Origin: Strigamia acuminata | Lineage: Eukaryota; Arthropoda; Chilopoda; Geophilomorpha; Linotaeniidae | Assembly: GCA_949358305.1 (NCBI GenBank) | Contig: OX442315.1 | Span: 10,754,427-10,814,426, forward strand | Direction: 5' to 3' | DNA: 60,000 bases | The notes under the pieces: generated by a model | Told to the model about the DNA's origin: nothing | Databases searched by the model: none | Seen by the model: only the letters and a program-made list of their open reading frames with translations | Shown: piece after piece, positions 45,683 to 57,100 of the stretch | Layout of the letters: each line of letters starts with the position of its first letter | How positions within the stretch are numbered: the first letter of the stretch is position 1 | Made by a program: the position numbers and the translations under genes

Positions 45683-47359
45683 TTGGGAATGTATTCTCTG
45701 CTTGTTTTGCACGAAGTGAAACTGTAAAATTGTGGTCTGTTTTTATACATAAAACAGTAATTTAATAAACATGTTTTTGTTTAAATAATCTGTTTTGGTT
45801 TTAAGGTTTTATCTCAACTTCCTTCTTTTATTTTTCAAAATTACATAATATCACTTAACACACAAAAAATTACATTGCATGCAAGATAGAAGTCATTTGT
45901 TTTTATGGTAGGTCAGCGATGTGATCTAACAAGGCCCGTAGCTGTTCCATCACACCGCTCAAATGCAGTGCCCATATTTTACATGCTAAAATTTATGAAC
46001 AAATAAAATTTTCTTTGTCCGAATAATTTTAACCACTGATTTGTCTAAAAACGTTCTCAAAATTCCAATTAATATGCAATACCTTATTACGGTTAGGCCT
46101 ATGACATAGTCTACGAGTCTAAACAGTGACGGCCTTGGTTGATTTATTTCCCACAAGTCTAAGCGTGAGCCCAATGCAAATGGCGGCGTAAGAAGTTGGC
46201 AGTTTTGAAAACCATCAAGAACAGAAAATGACCTCCGAACAATTCCTCGATGTCCATTAAGCAACTGCAGCCAGTTCGTCGAAATTGTAAGTTACCTTTT
46301 AACATAAATTTCATTCATAAATTAAGTGAAATCTTTGGTAATCGCGATGAACTTGCACTCGCGATGCGGAGAATGTAAAATTGGGCTACTCTAAAACATG
46401 GCAGAATCCCATCCGACATTTTACTTTTTAAACAAACATTTCCCGTTCAATTTTCTGTTTAATATGTAATACGTAATCATTATGACGGCACATCTAATTT
46501 AAGAAGCATTATTTATTAGTTACGGTAGTGTTTGGATCAACGATGCTACCATATTATAATGTCAGGAAGTGTAGTTGCGTACATTCAAATTCGATTGAAA
46601 ATCGATACAATATCGATTTTTTTGCATTCCAGCTATACGTACTATTTACATTTCTCATCTCGGGTAACCAGGTCGGGTTTTGTATCAACATCCTTCGATT
46701 TTTTTCGTTTTTTGGCGAAATAGCGAAGAATTTCCATTATAAATGCACAAATAATGCGATTTAACGTGAAAATGGTAGAATAATCAACGTGAAGTTGAAT
46801 TTGTTCGATATTTTTCTTCTGTTTCATTGTTATTCAATTTTTTCTATTTTTTTTCTATTTTTTTTTTCGATACCGGTATTCCGAATTTTTTCGATTTTTT
46901 TTCCGATTTTTCCGATCTTTTTTTCCGATTTTTTCGATTTTTTTTAATGATTGTGGGAACAAATAAGTGTTAAGCCTAATATGAGACCTAATAATGCTAA
47001 AATAAATAAAAAATAAACTCATTAACAAAAGTAATTTACAACATGGTACTGAAATAATATATCTTGACGATCACCACGTTAAATGCATGCGCAGAATGTG
47101 ATGCGCATTTTGAATTTGGCATTAAGATACCTGGCACAAACTGTAATTATTTTTTTAAATGTGCGTCAAATCAAGGATATATTTTATTCGTAACAGCCGG
47201 GTCCAGAAAAAAATTTAGGACCAAATTGTGACTCTTAAAACCATCAAATTTGAAAATAATGATAATTGCGGCGAAACAACATTTAATATAGTTTATTTCT
47301 TAAAAGTTACACAAAGAGTAATTAAGTACAGTCGTGTTCAAAAAAACTGGACTCTCACT

Positions 47360-48114
47360 AGGCGCATTCGAAAAGTCATTAAAACGAGTGTAAACGTGTT
47401 TACACTCGTTTTCACACGACATTTACACGAATTAATTCGTGTAAATGTCGTGTAAACTGGTTAAACGGAAACGGCCTGTACGCCACGTTTCCGTTTAAAA
47501 TCTCCGTGCAACGAGTTTTCTCGTTGAAATCGGGTCTTGCTGGCAGCCATCTTGGATTTTCGTTAGATTGGTTGGAACGATATCGATCGCAAGAACAATT
47601 TTTTAGCAGGTATTAGCCGCATTCTTGCGATCGAATGCGACCGATGTTCGACCGCATTTGTACGATCGAATACGGCCGACGTTCGACCGACGTTCGGCCG
47701 CATTTGTACAATCGAATGCGGCCGACGTTCGGCCGCGTTTGTGCGATCTAATGCGGCCGGTGTTCGGCCGCGTTTGTGCGATCTAATGCGGCCGGTGTTC
47801 GGCCGCATTTGTGCGATTGAGGCGGCTGTTCAGCCGATTCCCGTTCGGAAATAAATATTAATAATACAAATAATTAAAATAAATTTACATTTTATAATCA
47901 TGTTTTTATAATCTCCTGTTTTTTTTTTAGAGTAAACAACAACAATAATGACTATGGTTATTATTTGGACTAATTTAATATTTACACTTGAATTTACACT
48001 ACTGAATTTTACACAGAAATTTATTTTGAAACTCGAAAATTGGGTCGTTTAACTTGAAATTTACACTACCAGTTGCACTGGTCGTTTAGTGCAAATTACT
48101 TTTCGAATGCGCCT
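47360..48114. mobile_element. TIR element (AGGCGCATTCGAAAAGT ends) with internal minisatellite
   Basis: AGGCGCATTCGAAAAGT at the left is mirrored by ACTTTTCGAATGCGCCT at the right. The interior includes TTTACACGAATTAATTCGTG palindromes and the GC-rich array at 47600-47830. No transposase frame. Confidence 0.85.
47600..47830. repeat. GC-rich minisatellite (GATCGAATGCGGCCGACGTT)
   Basis: About six copies of a 35-45 base unit built from CGATCTAATGCGGCCG, GTGTTCGGCCGC and ATTTGTGCGAT, much richer in GC than anything around it. It reads as an arginine/asparagine-rich repeat on the minus strand, but no gene structure supports translation. Confidence 0.85.
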
Positions 48115-48118
48115 ACTC

Positions 48119-48325
48119 TATACTCTGGCCATGCATAACTTGAGCCTAAATCCGAGCCTCATTACTCACTCTGTGCCACAGTCTCTATACTGTGCTCTGT
48201 GCTGCCACCAGGGAAAATAGTTCAGAGTTTAGTGCTTGCTTCTGGTGTTTGGATCTATTTTCTAGTATCACTACACCAGAGAAAAGGCTCGGATTTAGGC
48301 TCAAGTTATGCGTGGCCAGAGTATA
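48119..48325. mobile_element. TIR element (TATACTCTGGCCATGCATAA ends)
   Basis: TATACTCTGGCCATGCATAA plus CTTGAGCCTAAATCCGAGCC is repeated inverted at the right end with one or two mismatches (GGCTCGGATTTAGGCTCAAG, TTATGCGTGGCCAGAGTATA). 207 bp with 40-bp arms. Confidence 0.9.
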
Positions 48326-48776
48326 GGCTGGCAATTAAAAATTGTGAGTAATTTTGTGCTTTGCCACTAGGTGAAACACCAGACATCAACAGGTGATAAT
48401 ACTTGTATTCCCTTGTCTGGTACTTTCACCTAGTTGGTCGGGAAAATAAATCAAAGCCTGCTTCCTGGCGACGGAAACCCTCAGACGGGAATTTTACTGC
48501 ATCATGCATATTGGAGCAAGGTGAAAAACAATTAAACAACACCCCTATCAATTAATCAATAATTTATCACATTCATAACGTAGAGACGGTATACTTTATT
48601 TATGAATACATTTCTCCATTGTATTGCTTAATATCTAAACCTACAGATTTATAAATCGTATTGGTGGATTTTATTATTGTCTGTTCTCTGTGCAGACCCA
48701 AGCATCAAAGTATAACATGAATACATTAGATTATTATAACAGTAGCATTTATAAGATTTAATGATGTGAACTGCAA

Positions 48777-51700
48777 TTATTTAGTTGTACACTTCCCTTG
48801 AATGCAGACCTATGAAAAAATGGAGAATTAGATGCAAGCACAACAACAACAACTTCTAATTCTAGCGCAACTCCTGCTGTTGGGATGTAGTTCTACATTG
48901 CAGCATAGTAACTAGAGTGCAAGTACAGTAGGCGCATTCATGAAGTACTTTAGACCCGGATTCCTTTACTTTAGCAATGCCCATTTTAGCGACGCCGGTT
49001 TTAAGGTGCTTAGATTCAGCTAAGTTAGTTTAGTTTAGGTCAGGTTAGGTTAGGACAGGTTAGGTTAGGTTAGGTTTAATTAGGTTGAAAAACGGTGTCG
49101 CTACAATGGGCGTCGCTAAAGTTAAGTATATTCCTTTAGACTGGACGTTTAAACAATAAAATATGTTTAACTGCAAGTTAAACATGTCTTTATGAATGTG
49201 CCTAGTGATTGCGAAAACATATAAAGCGAGAGCACATGTAATGAAGGATGATACCTGTACTATAGCTTATTGCAACAAACCTTTTTTCTACCACATGCTG
49301 TTTGTTCGGGAACCCACATAAGAAATTTCGCATTACTATGATTGCTGTCTTCAAAACAGGCAACGAAAACGCAGGGATCTGTAGTGCGTGAGTACATACC
49401 CTGCAAAAAAGTGTGTCAAGTTGAAGTACGGTATTGAAAACATTTAATAATGGTGACTAGAATTTACCAATGGCACTGCTACAAAGTTATCACCGTAAGC
49501 CTCTTTGCAAATTTCTGCTCTCGTCATGACCGGTGCTTCAGGTCCAATCGGAACTTTCGGTTCGTGCGAATCGTAAAGGCAGGATGCGAGTTCGGAACTA
49601 GGAAAGCGTTTACATTTCAATAACAATATTTTAATGTGTGTTGTATGTTTTACTCGAGTTCGTTCTGAATTTCTTCTATGCTTATATTACAAAAAATCAT
49701 GGTGCTTGGAGCGATTAGTTCATCCTGGGGTGCCATTAGTCCATGTTTGTCACATTTCTCAGGGTCATCATGGTTTGCACTTAATCTGAGGTTAAATTAA
49801 AGTCAAGTTTTAAATTCATTCTTGCAAATGAAATATAATATTAAAAAAAAATTACATAATTCTAATAATTAAAATACTAAAAACAATTAAAAGTAAACAA
49901 AACTACTTTTCCTTGCGATCGTGCACAGGGGGTAAAAAGGTTCGACCAATGGGAGTTAGGCCAACCTTATACTAAGTTAGAGTATAGTCAAACTTGCATT
50001 TTAGGGCATGCTCTCCAAAGCCGGTTATAGTCATTTTAGCAATGCTCGTTTTAGCGACAATATGGTAATTTTCCCGTAGTGATCACCACGTTTTAGCGAC
50101 CTGACATTTTAGCGATTGTTACGTTTTAGCGACGCGACAGGATATATCGCGACGACAATGTACCGCTTAAAAAAATGGTTTTGCATAAAAAAACCAGTAA
50201 GGTTAGGTTCGCGGGGGGTTAGGAATTAAACCTAAAATATATGTAGTCGCGGTTTCCAAAGTCGCAGTAGATTCTAATACAATTAACATAGAATATGAAA
50301 AATTGTATTAGTGCTGTTTAGCGACCATCACTTTAGCGAACATGTCATTTTAGCGATTTTTGTGTCGCTAAAATGACGTGGTCGCAAAAATGGGGTATCG
50401 CTAAAATGAAATTCTCCAAAGCTTAGTAATACGCTAAGAATAGTTTTTTCACTCAAATGTTTAACAGAACTTAGAACAACCCGTTTGTTTAGCCCAATTA
50501 TCTGACACAGACAAAACTTGCAGACTTACAAATGCCCAAATTCATGAGCAGCAGTCATTGCTCCAGCATAGGTAGGAGCGTAGGGATCTTCAACCACACA
50601 AACACTATAAATAGTTTTATCGTCTGTATCGGCTTGGCAAACTCCCCTCATTGGTGCTATTCCAAGCGTGCCTGTATTGATGCTATTGTGATCCTTGTAC
50701 GACAAATCCAAACTACATAATAATGTAAAAAAAATTTGTTTGAAATGAGACTGAAAAGTAAATTGCTTGGCCAGTCTTTGTTTAGATGTGGCAAACTCAA
50801 TCATGTGCACTTACCCAGTGTGTAATACTCCGACATCATACGTGGTAAAGTCCTCGTCTTTTTTGAATAACCATTGACCAAAACTTTGTACTATTTTTTC
50901 ATCATCGGGCTTGTTGGGTGCTAAAAATGTATCAGTAATCCATGCCATATCCTACAGAAAATAGGTGAGTCAGTGGATGTCAATATTTTTGGCTTTATCT
51001 TTGGATTCTTACACTCAGTACAACGGCTCCAGATAATGATAATTGTACTTTAGGATGAGTGAAAACTTTGTATTTGTTTTGTACCTGGAAAAAGGTATTT
51101 TAAATTTAATGGTTTAATCAAATTGACAAGTGTAACGTATTAGAAAAGTCTGCGTTAACTGATGTTATGGCATACCGTCCACACCCAAAGACCCCAAACT
51201 ATCTCAAATTTTTCTCAAAGTTTTCTCAAATTTTTCTCAAATTTTTCTCAAGTTTTTCTCAAATTTTTCTCAAATTTTTCTCAAATTTTTTTCAAATTTT
51301 TCTCAAATTTTTCTCAAATTTTTCTCAAAATTTTTCTCAAATTTTACAAATTATGCAGAAATTTAGTATGGGGCCCATTTTTGTCTGGGAGTTCACGGAT
51401 CAGTCGGTACGCCACATTCATGGCAATCAACAACTTACAGTGTTCCAGAATATGCCTAAGTATTTTTTGACGTCCGCTTTTTGTTCAACCAATCTGCCAT
51501 GAACAATTCTGTCGAGAAATACAAGCACTTCAATAGTTGCTACATCATGTTGAAGTCTGCTTTTGCTTGCAGAAGTGAGCTTTAACAATCCTGCAATATA
51601 GAATAAATAGAAAAAAAATTAACATAACATTTTATATGGAGTAGAAACAAACTTAATTCAAATTGTTATTTTAATCCAACTTACTGATCCTATCGTTGTC

Positions 51701-52656
51701 GGTAGGAGTGTGATCAAATTTGGTTTTTGGTTTCAATGTTTTAGTTGCTGTGTGGCCACCTTGTGAACTCCTAATCACTACTGCATCATCAACAAATCCA
51801 TCCTGAGACGAAAGAATTGAAAATTTAATTAAGTAAAGGGTGTCCCAAAATTAACGCAAGATTTGAATTCGCCGCCATTTGTGCAGTAAATTAGTGGCAA
51901 CCCTGAAATAACAACAAATTAACAGCTGAGAGTTTAGGGTTAGGTTTAGGGTTAGTGAAAATGGAGGAGACAACCGGTTTACGCTGTGACTCCGCCGCAT
52001 AACAATATTTTGCAAATACTGCCCAAGAAATTCACAAGCCAGCTAAATTTTTTTAGGCCACTGGGTGCCCTTTATTTGTCTATCCCTACCTATATCGGTG
52101 AAAGTCTGTACATAACTTACCACTTGAACTTGACCATTTTTCTGCTGAATATAGAATGACCCTCTGCCTGTCTCATCGGTGTAAAAGGAGCCTTCAAGAG
52201 GCTCCGATTCCTACAAATAACAAGTATATGGATGTACAGTTCTGGTATTAATGTACAATTGAACCTTAGTACCTGCAATGGTTCTTCATTACTTCCATCT
52301 TGTGGTTCATCTTGCACGATTTTAAAGTTGGACGAAAAAATGGAATTTGCAGGGACAAGTTTGAAAGAATACGGTTTGCCAAACATGGAAAACTGGATAG
52401 AGCTTAACTCGTCGTCTGTTTCAGACAGTTTAGACACTTTCAACTCTTCAACAGGGCTTTCATTCTCCAGTGTAGCCAATTTTAACCCCAAAACAACGCT
52501 GTCAGAGCGGTCGATTTGGCGAGATACCTACAAATAATACAGAACACACACTTAGGGAATGGTTTGAATGTGAAGGAAATTACATACCAATCGAGAGGTG
52601 GTTTGGGGCCACAGGACCAGCGAGCAGATGATGAAGAGCGGTCGAATCGACATCAT
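48777..52656 (-). CDS. Secreted M12B (reprolysin-type) zinc metalloprotease B
   Basis: Twelve exons in transcript order: 52588-52656, 52273-52527, 52121-52210, 51685-51802, 51439-51590, 51013-51084, 50815-50951, 50530-50712, 49654-49785, 49468-49597, 49281-49400, 48777-48809; 496 aa, all in frame. Seven internal exons have exactly the lengths of those in protease A, so the two are tandem duplicates. Exon 1 is a signal peptide (IRPLFIICSLVLW). The protease domain starts near TIEVLVFLDRIVH. The zinc motif is HEFGHLLSANHD, with Ser at the Gly that the family normally has between the second and third His. HGLMAPQ is the Met-turn. A cysteine-rich tail (EICKEAYGD, RTTDPCVFVACFED, CGRKKVCIQGKC) follows. 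No cysteine-switch cysteine is seen in the propeptide. No thrombospondin repeat or transmembrane segment. Confidence 0.93.
48930..49203. mobile_element. TIR element in last intron of metalloprotease B, with nested element
   Basis: Ends AGGCGCATTCATGAAG and TTTATGAATGTGCCT are imperfect inverted complements, related to the ends at 47360-48114. At about 48957-49136 it contains a TTAGCGAC-family element with a TTAGGTTAGG core, the counterpart of 7519-7626. Confidence 0.7.
50030..50413. mobile_element. TTAGCGAC-family element in metalloprotease B intron 8
   Basis: GGTTATAGTCATTTTAGCAA at the left, the same start as the nested element at 18625, then repeated TTTTAGCGAC and, at the right, CGCTAAAATGA in opposite orientation. 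Includes the GTAAGGTTAGGTTCGCGGGG core. Confidence 0.8.
51202..51350. repeat. 11-12 bp minisatellite (TTTTTCTCAAA)n
   Basis: About a dozen near-perfect tandem copies of TTTTTCTCAAA in intron 5 of metalloprotease B. On the minus strand it reads as AAAATTTGAGAA units, so it is not a transcript-strand polypyrimidine tract. Confidence 0.95.
51836..51975. repeat. Dispersed repeat with telomere-like TTAGGG units, inverted copy
   Basis: AAAGGGTGTCCCAAAATTAA, GAATTCGCCGCCATTTGTGC, then GAGTTTAGGGTTAGGTTTAG: the inverted counterpart of 24930-25125. In intron 3 of metalloprotease B. Confidence 0.85.
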
Positions 52657-53666
52657 TTTTGAAGAGGAAATTATGAACTCGAGCTGAAGTTTGGGGGTTT
52701 TAATAGGGAAATGTTATCGTTTTGACTCGTTACATCCTTTTTCTTGGGTAGATTTAAATTGTTTTTGTTATTTTGAGACAAATAGATGAGTTTATGGTAA
52801 TTATATTGTTTTTTTGACAAATTTATCACGAGATTGTGACTGAGGAAGCAGCGGCTTAGATTGTTTTTTTTTGTTGTTTGTTTTTCAAGTTTTTATTTTG
52901 GATCTTGATTTGGTTATTTTGTGTTTTTTCCTTTTTCAAGATGAAACTAAAAATTGTGAAGATTTTGAGTGGTTTTAATCTTAAATAGAGCAAAATGACA
53001 AGGAAGTTTTAAGTAATGGCAATACAATTAAAAAATATTTAAAGTTAACATTGTGGGAGTGACATTTTTTTTTGCTAAAAACTACATTTTTTTTTTGCTA
53101 AAAACTACATTTTTTGTGTGCTAAAAACTACTCCGTACATTTTTTTGTGCTAAAAACTACTTTTTTTTTTGCTAAAAGCTACTTTTTTTTGCTAAAAACT
53201 ACTTTTTTTTGCTAAAAACTACATTTTTTCTGCTAAAAACTACATTTTTTTGTGCTAAAAACTACATTTTTTAAATGGCGGCGAATGAGGTCGTCGGTAA
53301 TCTCAAATTTTTGTTAATGACGTAAATCGTGGATAACTACCTGTTATAGTGTTATACAGTAGTGTGAGCTCCATTAGGGAGTTACAGTATGACTTTTCAA
53401 CTATGCTTATAACTATACCGAGGGTTTTTATAAAGGAAAAGTACCTGCCGCAAACTAAGTATTGAATGCTTCCGAATATAACATTATAACGCTTTGCTTG
53501 GGAGATCTGAGAGATTGTTCAATTCAACCCAAGCAAGTACAAGTCGAATTATTGTTTATATCCTGTATTGAAAACGAGGTTTTCTACTTGAAACATTCTA
53601 TCTGAACACCGAAAAACTACTTCTAAAAAAAACTACTTTCCTTGGGAAAAAACTAAAAACTAAATA
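52657..53666. other. Region upstream of metalloprotease B
   Basis: No gene. Includes the presumptive promoter of metalloprotease B (minus strand, from 52657) and the repeat array at 53065-53275. Confidence 0.4.
53065..53275. repeat. Tandem repeat (TTTTTTGCTAAAAACTACAT)n
   Basis: About nine copies of GCTAAAAACTAC separated by variable T runs. Confidence 0.9.
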
Positions 53667-54131
53667 CATTCGAAACTCTTTATAACGAATTATCGATATA
53701 ACGAATTGTTAAAAATGATTTGGTTGGCCAGCCGTAGAACACCATGTTAAATATTTTCGATATAATGAATTTCAATATAACGAATTATTCGTTATAACCA
53801 ACAAGTTTTTAGGTATACTGTAATACCCACAAGCCCTTGTTATAACAAATTTTCAAAACTGAGACTCTCAACATCCGATGCCCACATTTAGAAACCAAGG
53901 GAAAATGAAATATTTACTGTTTTAAAATGGCTGCCAAACAAAAAACAATTTTGATTCCGGACAAGTTGAACATTATTAATGCCACTGACATGAAACTTGC
54001 ATGTTTATGAATAAATAATATTATTTATGATAAAATTTAATTTTTTTTAGCTAGTTTGTTTTAACAAACTCTCGTTATAACGAATTGATTTTTCCGATCC
54101 CTTGCGATTCGTTATAAAGAGTTTCGACTGT
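53667..54131. mobile_element. Non-autonomous pogo/Tigger-like element
   Basis: Ends CGAAACTCTTTATAACGAAT and ATTCGTTATAAAGAGTTTCG are perfect inverted complements. The interior (53934 onward) begins the same reading frame as the fragment at 31838 (MAAKQKTILIPDKLNIINA) but it is soon truncated. Its right end lies only eight bases from the DEG/ENaC stop codon, so it contributes to that gene's 3' untranslated region. Confidence 0.75.
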
Positions 54132-54139
54132 ATAATTTT

Positions 54140-57100
54140 TTAATATATTGCTGAAAAAGTTCCCAAATTCTTTTTGGAATGTATTTGTTTGAAAGAGTAC
54201 TCAACCATTGACTCCCCAAGTTTGAACATTGTAGGGATGCTTAACCCTAAGAAGAGACCCAAATTTCCACCAACATCGCACATTAAAGATACGAAACTGT
54301 AAAAGTAATTTTCACTGACTTCTTCAATCACATTGTCAGCAAAGTAGATGAGTAACACCGATTCATTAGATTGCTCGATCATGTGGAAATGATCAGTGTA
54401 CAAAACTTCGTCGCATATTTTAGGACAATTGCATTCTCTTAAATAATCAAAATTCTGGACAGAGATCAATAGTTCATTGTATGCTTCTAGAGAATCGACT
54501 GAGTTATTGCACAGCGGCACTTCCGAAGGACTAGTCAAAGGCAATCTGGATCGAGAGTAATAATTACAAGCTTAACTGAAATGGTTACTATACTCTTGCT
54601 CACTCTCCCATTGGCCGCGCCATTTCACTTGTGTAGTGATACAAAAAAATAGACCAAAACACCAGAATTGCAATCGATGTACAGACATTGTAATCGATTG
54701 CCTAGGTAACGGCAAAAAATTCAAAACTGTGCTTTCCAGACAAAGCAATCAATAAACTAAACAAACGTGTGTTGAATTTAAAAGAGCATAAAACTGTATT
54801 TTATAAATGAATAAAATATTTTATTATAAAATACGATTAAAATTATATCATTTTAATCATTAAGGGGTTTCATTAAATGAGTGATTAGTTGATTACTTTG
54901 ATTACTTTGATTAGTTGATTATTTGATGTATCACGAGACTGGATTCAACCAATCATAAGAATAATCATTTCATCAAATAAGCAACTAATCAAGTAATCAA
55001 GTAATCATCCCAAACCATGATTTTCTGCTGACTTGGGCCGATTATAAGTGCTCTCTCAACTCAAACCAACATGGCGGCGCCACACCCGCTTCAACTACAC
55101 AAGGTCATAATACAATAAAGTGTGCTCAGTTTAGGTTAAATTAAACACATTAAACAAGTTAGGGAGTTGCAATTGTTACTTGTAGCAACTTTTTTTTAAA
55201 CAATTGCTACGTATCTAGGTTACAGTTTCAACAATTCCGTCCATCGGAACAATCTATATGTTACGGTTGCTTGCATCACCTTTTCAGGTTGCCCATGCAC
55301 GTTTTCGGGTTGCCATGTTTTTCCATTTACCGTTAGCATGACAGATAATTTTCAAAAAGATGAGTAGCTCATTGCCCATAACCAAAAACCACCAAACCTC
55401 AAACATCTTCAAAAACCACTTTTTCCTACTGACCTTGGGCATTTTTGTTTTTGTTTAGGAGGCAGCCATGACACAGAAAGTCATGTGACCAACACAGAAA
55501 GTCATGTGACCTTCACATAATCACACATACCAATAATCAAATAATCAGATTTTTTGTTGGGCTCTCAAAAATTGAGTGATTATGATTATTGCAATAATCA
55601 AAGTAATCAACTAATCACTCATTTAATGAAACCCCTTATTATAATAATCACAAAAATGAAAAAAAAATACTTTTCTTTGTGGTAGGATACAGTCTATAGT
55701 TATGAGTAATGAGACTCAACCAATGGGAGAAAGGCCTACCTTGTAGTGAGCCAGGGTATATTTCTTACCTGCAGTACATATCTTTCTTCAGATTAGCCTC
55801 GAAGCAGTTCCGTTCACACTCGTTTACAACTTCATTTGTATTGCATGGTCTTTCGGCTTTGTTCAAAATCTTGAACTAAATAGAATATCATAATTAGGTA
55901 ACTGGCAATTTGTGAATGGAGTTACTTGTAAGACTAACTCTTTTAGCAGATAAGCCATACACAAGTTTAGTTAACGGAATCTGGGGTTTGCTTTCTCTTG
56001 ACACTTTGTAGGTGACAATATCATCATCATTGTGTAGCATAAACTGTTGAGAAAAATTGCATCAATGCGAGGTTATCGAATAGCTATGCATTTCATTTCA
56101 TAAACAACCCTTTAAAAGAACATTTCTAGAATTACGTACTTACAATATTTAAATTCATTTTTTTGTTTAAATGGCTGTTAATTAAAAATATTGAACAAGT
56201 AAACCAAAAAAACTATGTTTTTGAAAAAGGCTTTTATGTTGTATCCCTGAGAAATTCGAATACAAATGACAAATAGTTTTTTAGCAAATAAAAAAAATGT
56301 AGCTCAGATCAAAAAGTTATAAGCACCATTTGAAAGAGCGGCAAATTCTGCCAAGGAAACATATTTCTACTATTTTAAACCGTTCATTTTTCATATTTTT
56401 TGTTTTTATGGTCAAATTCAAATTTCTTACTAAATTGACCGTGCGGTCGCTGGTTACAATCGTAAAAAAACGTATTGGTTTTTACAGAATCGAAAAAAAA
56501 AACATACAGGCTTGTGCAGAATGCAATTCCCAAGCCATACACAAGTTTAGTTAACGGAATCTGGGGTTTGCTTTCTCTTGACACTTTGTAGGTGACAATA
56601 TCATCATCATTGTGTAGCATAAACTGTTGAGAAAAATTGCATCAATGCGAGGTTATCGAATAGCTATGCATTTCATTTCATAAACAACCATTTAAAAGAA
56701 CATTTCTAGAATTACGTACTTACAATATTTAAATTCATTTTTTTGTTTAAATGGCTGTTAATTAAAAATATTGAACAAGTAAACCAAAAAAACTATGTTT
56801 TTGAAAAAGGCTTTTATGTTGTATCCCTGAGAAATTCGAATACAAATGACAAATAGTTTTTTAGCAAATAAAAAAAATGTAGCTCAGATCAAAAAGTTAT
56901 AAGCACCATTTGAAAGAGCGGCAAATTCTGCCAAGGAAACATATTTCTACTATTTTAAACCGTTCATTTTTCATATTTTTTGTTTTTATGGTCAAATTCA
57001 AATTTCTTACTAAATTGACCGTGCGGTCGCTGGTTACAATCGTAAAAAAACGTATTGGTTTTTACAGAATCGAAAAAAAAAACATACAGGCTTGTGCAGA

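Larger units (their letters stand above)
45683..48776. other. Intergenic region between the metalloproteases
   Basis: No gene recognised. An acceptor-like TTTTACAG ends at 45722, 39 bases upstream of the protease A start codon on the minus strand. 46820-46945 is T-rich with repeated TTTTTTCGAT. 47360-48325 is made of two inverted-repeat elements. The rest is AT-rich and featureless. Confidence 0.5.

Noticed and set aside
45986-46264. 92-codon open frame on the minus strand upstream of metalloprotease A
   Set aside because: It does not begin with ATG, has no recognisable domain and no splice-site or codon-bias support.
51202-51350. CRISPR-like array of short repeats
   Set aside because: Units are directly adjacent with no unique spacers and sit in a eukaryotic intron; it is a minisatellite.
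56384-56620. Separate small protein encoded by the duplicated DEG/ENaC exon
   Set aside because: The frame is exon 5 running through the duplication junction into intron sequence.
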